Shown piece by piece: positions 15,228 to 21,789 of a stretch of 25,631 nucleotides of DNA (positions are counted from its first letter, which is position 1; every line of letters starts with the position of its first letter). The notes below the pieces were generated by a model. It saw nothing but the letters and a program-made list of their open reading frames with translations. It ran no database searches and had not been told where the DNA came from. Source of the stretch: JBOHNM01 sp050730675 (lineage in GTDB: Bacteria; Planctomycetota; Phycisphaerae; Phycisphaerales; UBA1924). Made by a program: the position numbers and the translations under genes. Location: positions 1 through 25,631 of the forward strand of contig JBOHNM010000047.1 of the NCBI GenBank assembly GCA_050730675.1, in the 5' to 3' direction.

Positions 15228-15671
15228 ATGCCCCGCGGTCAAAGAATCTGGGGGTGGACGGCGACGGCGCTCATCGCTGCCGCGGTATCCCTGATCGTCG
15301 CCGACGTCGCCTCCTGCTTCCGAACCCTGATGTTTGCGCGGCTCCCCACGACCTGGCAGGTCGGCGGCGGCTGCATGGTCGTGCAGGTCAGCGAGAACCT
15401 GGTGGGTTCGGGCGGCTGGAACGTCTTTCCATCTGAACCGCGTACGTGGTGGTGGCGTCATGATTTCGGCAACATCTCGGGCCGTCTGATCTGGGACGTC
15501 TACTACCTGCCCCTGTGGTTTCTGTGGACGCCGTTGCTCGCGCTCGGCCTGTTCGCCGTGCATCGCGGGCGACGAATCGCCGATGGTCAGCGCTGCTCCC
15601 GCTGCGGATACAGTCTCGCGGGTCTGCCGCACAATGTGAAATGCCCTGAGTGTGGTGACGCCCGCCGCTAG
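15228..15671 (+). CDS. Small zinc-knuckle membrane protein
   Basis: A 147-residue protein with two membrane helices (about TALIAAAVSLIVADVASCF and LPLWFLWTPLLALGLFAV) joined by a Trp-rich loop. The C-terminal tail reads CSRCGYSLAGLPHNVKCPECG, a four-cysteine zinc ribbon that recurs in many planctomycete membrane proteins of unknown function. The tail should face the cytoplasm if the N-terminus does too. The stop codon overlaps the stop of the convergent downstream gene within a shared CTAG. Function is unknown; the motif suggests a family spread by duplication within these genomes. Confidence 0.8.
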   Translation: MPRGQRIWGWTATALIAAAVSLIVADVASCFRTLMFARLPTTWQVGGGCMVVQVSENLVGSGGWNVFPSEPRTWWWRHDFGNISGRLIWDVYYLPLWFLWTPLLALGLFAVHRGRRIADGQRCSRCGYSLAGLPHNVKCPECGDARR

Positions 15672-16195
15672 GGCATCGCCGGTCGTTCAGCCGTCGCCGA
15701 ACCACCCGAGCGCGGCTCCGCATTGGACTCCACGTTCCGTGCTTCGATCGGTGCGTTCAAGTTCGCACCAGCGCTGGCAGTACGCGGTGCGACGAGCATC
15801 AGCACCGGCGGCGTCCAATAGAGCACCAACGCAACGACGACCAGGGGAGCGATCAGGCCCACCGGCGCGAACCGCTTGCCGCGGTGACGCTTGAGCACCA
15901 GCGCCTTGCGCAGGCTGGGCTCGACGAGAATGAGGAACAGGATGGTCAGCGCCAGCGGTAGCATCAGCCCCAGGGCCCAGTAGCGCTTGCCTTCCTCCCA
16001 CCAGAACGGCGCGACGAAGTAACCTATGTGGAGGACGCCCGCGATGACCGCGATCAAGCCGATGCTGATCAGCGCCCCGAAACGGATCCGGGTCGTGGCA
16101 TTGGATACGCCGACGGCGGCCACGCCGACACCGAGGCAGATCGCCGTCAGCAAGGCCGGGGCGATCCAGAGGATGGTTTGAACAAAGGCGTGCAT
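15668..16195 (-). CDS. Small multi-pass membrane protein of unknown function
   Basis: A 175-residue protein starting MHAFVQTILWIAPALL, with four hydrophobic segments: WIAPALLTAICLGVGVAAVGV, FGALISIGLIAVIAGVLHIGYF, YWALGLMLPLALTILFLILV and LIAPLVVVALVLYWTPPVLML. A Lys/Arg-rich stretch (LKRHRGKRF) lies between the third and fourth. The C-terminal 35 residues are polar and low in complexity. I chose the ATG at 16195 because the hydrophobic start is natural there; a frame extending further upstream would overlap glnS. No ribosome site or clear TANNNT is seen before it. I do not recognise the family. Confidence 0.68.
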   Translation of the reverse strand: MHAFVQTILWIAPALLTAICLGVGVAAVGVSNATTRIRFGALISIGLIAVIAGVLHIGYFVAPFWWEEGKRYWALGLMLPLALTILFLILVEPSLRKALVLKRHRGKRFAPVGLIAPLVVVALVLYWTPPVLMLVAPRTASAGANLNAPIEARNVESNAEPRSGGSATAERPAMP

Positions 16196-16336
16196 GGGGA
16201 ACTCATCGCGCGGCCGCGGGGCGGCTGGACGCTGTGGGTCACCCTCCAGTGCGATTTCGGGCCCCCTAGGGGCTAGTTGGCCGGATTCTGACGCTGAATG
16301 CCGCCCCCGATAACCCGCCCGCCCAAACGGCCGCCG

Positions 16337-16342
16337 TATCAT
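16337..16342 (+). promoter_or_regulatory. -10-like TATCAT before glnS
   Basis: TATCAT ends 7 bases before the GTG start of glnS with no ribosome site. Confidence 0.45.
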
Positions 16343-16349
16343 CCGCCCC

Positions 16350-18392
16350 GTGACGACGAATCCAGCGAATCCCGCATCCAACATTCCGCCCGGCGAGGCC
16401 CATTCCAAGCCAGTACCCGCCGCCCCCGCTGAGCGCCCGCCGCACTTCATCGAGGAGATCGTCGAGCGTGACAACTCGCAGGGGAAGTGGGGAAAGGCCG
16501 TAGATGGCACGCCTCTGGTCCACACCCGCTTCCCCCCCGAGCCCAACGGCTATCTGCACATCGGCCACGCCAAGAGCATCTGTCTGAACTTCGGCCTGGC
16601 GAAGAAGTACGCCGGCAAGTTCAACCTGCGCTTCGACGACACCAACCCCGCCAAGGAAGAGCAGGAGTACGTCGATTCGATCATCGCCGATGTGAAGTGG
16701 CTGACCTCCGCGTTCGATGCCGGATCGTTCGATCACGGCCCGCACGCCGGCGGGCTCTTCCATGCCAGCGACTACTTCGACAAGATGTACGCCTTCGCCG
16801 AGGAGCTGATCGCCAAGGGGAAGGCGTACGTCTGCGACTTGACGGCCGAGGAGGTCGCCGCGCGGCGCGGGGCCGTCGGCGTGCCGGCGACCAGCCCGTT
16901 CCGTGACCGGGCGCCGGAGGAGTCGCTGCGACTGTTCCGCGAGATGCGCGACGGCAAGCACCCCAATGGAGCGAAGACTCTTCGCGCAAGAATCGACCTC
17001 GCCTCGCCGAACTTCAACCTTCGCGACCCGGTGATGTACCGCATCCTCCACGAGGCTCATCACAATACCGGCACAAAGTGGTGCCTCTACCCGATGTACG
17101 ATTGGGCCCACGGGCTGGAGGATTCGCTCGAGGAGATCACCCACTCGATCTGCACCCTCGAGTTCGAGGACCATCGCCCCCTCTACGACTGGTACATCGA
17201 CGCCATCAACGAGGGCCGCGCCACGCCGATCCACCACCCCCAGCAGATCGAGTTCGCCAAGCTCCGTCCCACTTACACGATCATGAGCAAACGCAACCTG
17301 CTCAAGCTCGTGAATGACAAGGTCGTTGACGGGTGGGATGATCCGCGCATGCCCACGATCAGCGGCATGCGCCGCCGCGGGTATCCGGCCCGGGCCCTGC
17401 GAGCATTCGTCGAGGATGTCGGCGTCACCAAGGTGGAAAGCTCCATCGACGTCGGTCGTCTCGATAACGCGGTGCGCACGCACCTCAATGCCAGCGCTCC
17501 CCGCACCATGGCCGTGCTGCGTCCGTTGCGCGTCGTCGTCGAGAACTGGCCCGCGGGCAAAGTCGACCACCTCGAGTTCGTCGTGAACCCCGAGGATGCC
17601 GCCGCGGGCAAGATCACCGTCCCGTTCACCGGTGAACTCTTCATCGAGCGCGAGGACTTCGCCGAAGTACCGCCCAAGGGCTTCTTCCGCCTCTCGCCGG
17701 GCGTGGAGGTTCGGCTGCGCTGGGCCTATCTCATATCCTGCACCGGCGTCGAGAAGAACCCGGCCACCGGCGAGGTCACGCTCGTCCGCGCGACCTACGA
17801 CCCCGCCACCCGCGGCGGCGATGTGCCCCTCGGGGCCGATGGGCAGCCCGGCCGCAAGGTGAAGGCCACATTGCACTGGCTGAGCGCCGCCTCCGGGCAC
17901 CACGCCGACGCCGAGGTGCGCCTCTTTGAGCCGCTCTTCACAGCCGAGGAGCCCGGTGCCCGCACCGGCAATGCGTTGGATGATTTGAATCCCAACAGCC
18001 GCCACGTCCTGAGCGGCAAGGTCGATCCGCGGCTGCTCGTCTCCGCGAAAGCCGGCGACGCCTTTCAGTTCGAGCGGCTCGGCTACTTCTGCGTGGACAA
18101 GGACTCGCAGCCGCCCGCGGCTTCTGCCGGCGCCCCGCGCCATGTGGTCTTCAACCGCACCGTCACACTCAAGGACAGCTTCGCCGTCGAGAGCAAGCCC
18201 AAGTCCAAGGGCCGCGTCTACACACCGGCTGAGGCGGCGCAGGAGTTCAAGATCAAGGCCGACCGCCTCCCCGAAGTCATCCGCGGCTTCGGCATTGCCG
18301 ACTTCGCCTCGCGCACGCCGGCAACGCTCACGCTCGAAGAAGTACGGGCGATGAAGGACTGGCTCAAGAAGAATCCGCTGCCGAAGGCATGA
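16350..18392 (+). CDS. glnS: Glutaminyl-tRNA synthetase with N- and C-terminal extensions
   Basis: A class I synthetase of 680 residues that charges tRNA-Gln directly. The first 30 residues are Pro/Ala-rich and probably disordered. The core begins at FIEEIVERD and has FPPEPNGYLHIGHAKSI (HIGH at 70-73), RFDDTNPAKE, the tRNA-contacting region around DWAHGLEDS, and IMSKRNLLKL (MSKR 312-315). The anticodon-binding barrels follow, ending near FNRTVTLKDSF. Another 65 residues (about 616-680) follow, with a Lys-rich linker and a helical AAQEFKIKADRLPEVI domain that E. coli GlnRS lacks. Extra C-terminal domains are known in Deinococcus GlnRS (YqeY-like), but identity with that domain is not shown. 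The start is GTG. The last bases overlap the next gene as ATGA. Confidence 0.96.
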   Translation: MTTNPANPASNIPPGEAHSKPVPAAPAERPPHFIEEIVERDNSQGKWGKAVDGTPLVHTRFPPEPNGYLHIGHAKSICLNFGLAKKYAGKFNLRFDDTNPAKEEQEYVDSIIADVKWLTSAFDAGSFDHGPHAGGLFHASDYFDKMYAFAEELIAKGKAYVCDLTAEEVAARRGAVGVPATSPFRDRAPEESLRLFREMRDGKHPNGAKTLRARIDLASPNFNLRDPVMYRILHEAHHNTGTKWCLYPMYDWAHGLEDSLEEITHSICTLEFEDHRPLYDWYIDAINEGRATPIHHPQQIEFAKLRPTYTIMSKRNLLKLVNDKVVDGWDDPRMPTISGMRRRGYPARALRAFVEDVGVTKVESSIDVGRLDNAVRTHLNASAPRTMAVLRPLRVVVENWPAGKVDHLEFVVNPEDAAAGKITVPFTGELFIEREDFAEVPPKGFFRLSPGVEVRLRWAYLISCTGVEKNPATGEVTLVRATYDPATRGGDVPLGADGQPGRKVKATLHWLSAASGHHADAEVRLFEPLFTAEEPGARTGNALDDLNPNSRHVLSGKVDPRLLVSAKAGDAFQFERLGYFCVDKDSQPPAASAGAPRHVVFNRTVTLKDSFAVESKPKSKGRVYTPAEAAQEFKIKADRLPEVIRGFGIADFASRTPATLTLEEVRAMKDWLKKNPLPKA

Positions 18393-18910
18393 GCGTTCGC
18401 CCCGCCACACCCGCAGATGTCCCCGCCGTCCTCCCGATGGTCGCGGAGATCTGCGCCATGCACCAGCAGCTCGACCCGCAGCGCTACGACATGCTCCCCG
18501 ATGTCGTCGAGCGCTACCGACGCTGGTTGCCGTTGCGAGCAGAAGATCCGCGCAGTGTCTTCCTCGTCGCCGAAACGCCGATCTCCGGCAGTGGAAGCAG
18601 CGCAGACAAAACCGCACCCGCGATCGTCGGTTTCCTCATCGCCACCATCGAGGCCAACATCCCCATCTATCACCGCAAAGAGTTCGGCTTCATCCACGAC
18701 GTCTGGGTCGAGCCGACCCACCGCCGGACCGGCCTCGCCCGTCAACTCGTCGAAGAAGCGCTGCGCCGCTTCCGCGCCATCGGCGTTGATCAAGTCCGCC
18801 TGGAGACCGCCGCCCTCAACGACGGCGCGCGCAAGCTCTTTGCTGTCTGTGGTTTCCGCATCGGCACCATCGACATGCTGCGGCAACTCGATGATGCTGA
18901 AAATGCCTGA
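18389..18910 (+). CDS. GNAT-family N-acetyltransferase
   Basis: A soluble 173-residue acetyltransferase of the GNAT superfamily, which moves an acetyl group from acetyl-CoA to an amine. The start VRPATPADVPAVLPMVAEI is the usual first strand and helix. EFGFIHDVWVEPTHRRTGLARQLVEEALRRF holds the central strand and the acetyl-CoA pyrophosphate loop (RRTGLA). VRLETAALNDGARKLFAVCGFR is the standard C-terminal part. The ATG overlaps the glnS stop (ATGA), so it is probably translated by coupling with glnS. The substrate is unknown, and pairing with glnS need not imply a shared role. Confidence 0.88.
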   Translation: MSVRPATPADVPAVLPMVAEICAMHQQLDPQRYDMLPDVVERYRRWLPLRAEDPRSVFLVAETPISGSGSSADKTAPAIVGFLIATIEANIPIYHRKEFGFIHDVWVEPTHRRTGLARQLVEEALRRFRAIGVDQVRLETAALNDGARKLFAVCGFRIGTIDMLRQLDDAENA

Positions 18911-18923
18911 AACCCCTAACCTC

Positions 18924-18949
18924 GTTCCGCCGGAACCAGTCTCGTTCCG
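18924..18949 (+). promoter_or_regulatory. Operator-like repeat before the sugar-kinase gene
   Basis: GTTCCG-C-CGGAAC (18924-18936) is a perfect palindrome. Its left half recurs as GTTCCG at 18944-18949, within a direct repeat of CTCGTTCCGC spaced 20 bases. The second copy abuts the TACACT -10-like hexamer, a typical place for a repressor site. Confidence 0.4.
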
Positions 18950-18953
18950 CTCC

Positions 18954-18959
18954 TACACT
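18954..18959 (+). promoter_or_regulatory. -10-like TACACT before the sugar-kinase gene
   Basis: TACACT ends 9 bases before the ATG at 18969 and no ribosome site is present. Confidence 0.45.
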
Positions 18960-18968
18960 CCGCCCCTT

Positions 18969-19910
18969 ATGTCATTGATCTGCACCGGAACGATCGGGAT
19001 CGACACCGTCTACACACCCCACGGGCACGCCGAACGCGTCTTGGGCGGCTCCTGCACGTACTTCGCCGCCGCGGCGTCGTTCCACAGCCCCGTCCGCATT
19101 GTCGCCGCCGTCGGTGGCGACTTCGACCTGCAATACCGCGACGTCTTCAAGAGTTTCCCGAACGTCGATATCGACGGGCTCGAGACGCGCCAGAACAGCA
19201 AGACCTTCGCCTGGGGCGGGCGCTACCACGAGAACATGAACAGCCGCGAGACGCTCTTCACCGAGCTTGGCGTGCTGGTCGAGGCCCCGCCCGCGATCCC
19301 CGAGGCGTACAAAGACAGCGAGTACGTCTTCCTCGCCAACTCGCACCCCGGCGTGCAGCTCGATGTGCTCAAGCACTTCCCCAAGCGCCGCCTCGCGGTT
19401 GCCGATACCATGGATTTGTGGATTAAATCGGCCCACAAAGACCTGGAACTGCTGCTTCAGAAGGTTGATGGTCTCGTGCTCAACAACGACGAGGCCGAAC
19501 TCTTCACGGGCAAGAAGAATCCTGTCACCGCCGCCCGCAAGATCCTCGCTGATCACGGCGGCCCTTCGGGCCTGCAGTTCGTCGTCCTCAAGAAGGGCGA
19601 GCATGGCTGCATCATCGTCCACCGCGAGGGGATCGCCGCTCTTCCCGCCTACCCGGCCGAGGAAGTCATCGACCCCACCGGCGCGGGCGACACCTTCGCC
19701 GGGGGCATGATGGGCTACATCGCGGCCCAGGGCGCCGCCAGCAAGACCAACAAGCCCGGCAGCTACGAGACGATCCAGCAGGCCGTCGCGCACGGAACGG
19801 TCATCGCCAGCTTCAACATCGAGAGCTTCAGCCTCACGCGTCTGCAGAAACTCAAGAAGGGCGAACTCGACAACCGCTTCAAAGAGTTCGCGAAGATGGT
19901 CCGGGTCTGA
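18969..19910 (+). CDS. PfkB-family carbohydrate/nucleoside kinase
   Basis: A ribokinase-like (PfkB) enzyme of 313 residues that phosphorylates a sugar or nucleoside using ATP. The N-terminal CTGTIGIDTVYTP replaces the usual GxxxxD start, and GGSCTYFAAAASF is the substrate-side Gly motif. The signature EVIDPTGAGDTFAGGMMGY puts the anion hole and catalytic base (Asp241) at about 235-241. LNNDEAELFTG is the conserved middle motif. The ATG at 18969 is chosen because it opens the family fold directly; a longer frame overlaps the acetyltransferase. A palindromic repeat and a TACACT hexamer lie just upstream. The exact substrate (ribose, adenosine or another) cannot be decided here. Confidence 0.9.
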   Translation: MSLICTGTIGIDTVYTPHGHAERVLGGSCTYFAAAASFHSPVRIVAAVGGDFDLQYRDVFKSFPNVDIDGLETRQNSKTFAWGGRYHENMNSRETLFTELGVLVEAPPAIPEAYKDSEYVFLANSHPGVQLDVLKHFPKRRLAVADTMDLWIKSAHKDLELLLQKVDGLVLNNDEAELFTGKKNPVTAARKILADHGGPSGLQFVVLKKGEHGCIIVHREGIAALPAYPAEEVIDPTGAGDTFAGGMMGYIAAQGAASKTNKPGSYETIQQAVAHGTVIASFNIESFSLTRLQKLKKGELDNRFKEFAKMVRV

Positions 19911-19959
19911 TCGCGCCGCGGCACGCCGGACAGGTGCGCACCCGCTCCGCCGCCGCCGC

Positions 19960-19965
19960 TACCAT
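19960..19965 (+). promoter_or_regulatory. -10-like TACCAT before the amidotransferase gene
   Basis: TACCAT ends 9 bases before the ATG at 19975 with no ribosome site. Confidence 0.4.
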
Positions 19966-19974
19966 CGGCTCACC

Positions 19975-20697
19975 ATGCCGATCATTGTTTTTCAACACTC
20001 TCCGACCGACGGCCTCGGCCGCCTGGCCCCGATCCTCCGCGATAACGCCCATGCGCTGGAGATCCGCCACGTGGCCGCGGGCGATCCGGTTCCGACCGAC
20101 TTTGCCGGCATCGACGCCCTCATCGTCCTCGGCGGGCCGATGAACGTCGGCGACAACCTGCCATGGATGGCGGCGGAACTCGACTGCATTCGCGAGGCCA
20201 ACGCCCGCCAGATCCCCCTCATGGGCATCTGCCTCGGCCATCAGATGATCGCCAAGGCCCTGGGTGGCGAGGTCGCTCCCGCCGACAAACCCGAGATCGG
20301 CTTCTGCCCCGTGGATCTCACCGTCAGTGGCCAGACCGACACGATCTTCGCCGGCGTCCCCTGGACCACGCGCCAGTTCCAGACCCACGCACAGGAAGTG
20401 AAAAAGCTCCCCGACGGCGCAGTTCACCTCGCCTCCTCTGCCGCCTGCAAAGTCCAGTCGTTCCGTGTCGGCCTGCGCACCTACGGCTTCCAGTTCCATT
20501 TCGAAGCCCTGCCGAGCGATGTCGAGGCGTTCCTTGCCGATCCCTCGTGCAAGGGCGCGATGCAGCAGACCGGCCTGACCGCCGACGAAATCCGTCGCCA
20601 GGCCGCCGCGCATGCGGACATGTTCGAGCGAGCCGGCAACCGCCTGGCCGACAATATCGCCCAGTACATGTTCCCGGTGCTCGCGCGAGCGAAGTAG
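19975..20697 (+). CDS. Class I glutamine amidotransferase-like protein
   Basis: A stand-alone glutaminase-fold protein of 240 residues. LIVLGGPMNVGD sets the oxyanion-loop region, MGICLGHQMIAKALGG holds the nucleophile Cys86, and FQFHFEA supplies His175 and Glu177, so the Cys-His-Glu triad is complete. It resembles the small GMP-synthase-like amidotransferases that act on peptides or gamma-glutamyl compounds, and is not fused to a synthetase. No synthase partner lies next to it. Candidate roles are release of ammonia for an unknown partner or hydrolysis of gamma-glutamyl bonds. The family is clear; the substrate is unknown. Confidence 0.88.
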   Translation: MPIIVFQHSPTDGLGRLAPILRDNAHALEIRHVAAGDPVPTDFAGIDALIVLGGPMNVGDNLPWMAAELDCIREANARQIPLMGICLGHQMIAKALGGEVAPADKPEIGFCPVDLTVSGQTDTIFAGVPWTTRQFQTHAQEVKKLPDGAVHLASSAACKVQSFRVGLRTYGFQFHFEALPSDVEAFLADPSCKGAMQQTGLTADEIRRQAAAHADMFERAGNRLADNIAQYMFPVLARAK

Positions 20698-20751
20698 ACC
20701 GCCGGTGACGTGATAGACCCGGGAGTGATCAGTTCGGCGATTAAGTGATCC

Positions 20752-21768
20752 GTGGCCAAGCGCAAGCCCAAACCCGTGCCTGTCGCGCGACCACCGGCCG
20801 ATCCCGCCGTGGCGATGTCCCTCAGGCTGACGCCGCCGGAGGACTACCTCCTCGCGCGTGACCTCTGCTCCTACGGCTACTACCTGCTGGAGCCGAATTT
20901 CTGGGATGTGCGCACGCAGCGCTTCCGGCGCGTGCTCGATCTGGGAAAGCGTGCGGTTGCCGTGCTCATCAGTCAGCCCCGCGCCAAGCCCGGCGCATCG
21001 CTCAACGTGCACATCGACACCAAGCTCACTGCGCCTGAGACTGCCGAACTCCAGCGCCAACTCATCCGCATGCTCCGACTCGACGAGCCGGCCGAGACCA
21101 TCGCCGCATTCCACGCTGTGGACGACCGTTGGGCCATGGGCGGCCGCGGGCGTGTCTCCCGCTCGCCCACCATGTTCGAGGATGTCATCAAGACCGTCAC
21201 GAGTTGCAACGTCACCTGGCCGAGTACGGTTTCGATGAACCGCAAACTCTGCTTCGTCGCCGGCCGCCGTTCGACCAGCGGCCTCCCTGCCTTCCCCACC
21301 GCGAAGAAGCTCGCCTCGATGCGCCCTGCCACGCTCCGCGCCCGGTGCGGCGTCGGCTACCGCGACGGCCGCATCGTCGAACTCGCCAAGCTCTTCGTCA
21401 AGGGCAAGATCGATGTCGCGTGGTTCGAGAACCCGGCAACACCCGACGAGGACGTGCGCAAAGCGCTCCTCGACCTCCCGGGGATCGGCCCCTACGCCGC
21501 GGCCAACATCATGCAGCTCCTCGGGCGCTTCGGCCACCTCCCGCTCGATACCGAGAGCGTCCGCCACGGCCGCACTGTGCTCGCGATGCGCGGCAGCGGC
21601 AACTCGATCATGAAGCGCCTCCACAAGCACTTCGCCCCCTTCGGCGAGCACCGCTTCCGCAGCTACTGGTTCGAGCTGTGGGCCTTCTATGAATCCAAGC
21701 GCGGCCCCTCGCACACCTGGGAACGCGAGACCACCGGCAAGAGCTTCACGGCCGCGGCTCTGAAATAA
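20752..21768 (+). CDS. HhH-GPD DNA glycosylase (AlkA/OGG-like fold)
   Basis: A DNA repair glycosylase of 338 residues. An N-terminal beta-rich domain (about 22-125, LRLTPPEDYLLARDLCSYG) resembles that of AlkA and OGG1. The helical domain follows, with the helix-hairpin-helix LLDLPGIGPYAAANIM at about 239-254 and the catalytic Asp266 in HLPLDTES. The position that holds the beta-lyase Lys in OGG1/Nth enzymes is Tyr248 here, so the enzyme should be a monofunctional base remover. No iron-sulfur cysteine cluster is present. The start is GTG, with only a loose TTAAGT 5 bases upstream and no clear ribosome site. It converges with the carbamoyltransferase gene 21 bases away. The damaged base is not identified. 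Confidence 0.87.
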   Translation: MAKRKPKPVPVARPPADPAVAMSLRLTPPEDYLLARDLCSYGYYLLEPNFWDVRTQRFRRVLDLGKRAVAVLISQPRAKPGASLNVHIDTKLTAPETAELQRQLIRMLRLDEPAETIAAFHAVDDRWAMGGRGRVSRSPTMFEDVIKTVTSCNVTWPSTVSMNRKLCFVAGRRSTSGLPAFPTAKKLASMRPATLRARCGVGYRDGRIVELAKLFVKGKIDVAWFENPATPDEDVRKALLDLPGIGPYAAANIMQLLGRFGHLPLDTESVRHGRTVLAMRGSGNSIMKRLHKHFAPFGEHRFRSYWFELWAFYESKRGPSHTWERETTGKSFTAAALK

Positions 21769-21789
21769 CCGACTTCAGCAGCGTGTCGC

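Noticed and set aside
18417..18968. N-terminal extension of the PfkB kinase in frame with its ATG
   Set aside because: It runs out of frame through the acetyltransferase gene, is Ser/Ala/Arg-rich and has no family match. The kinase fold starts at 18969.
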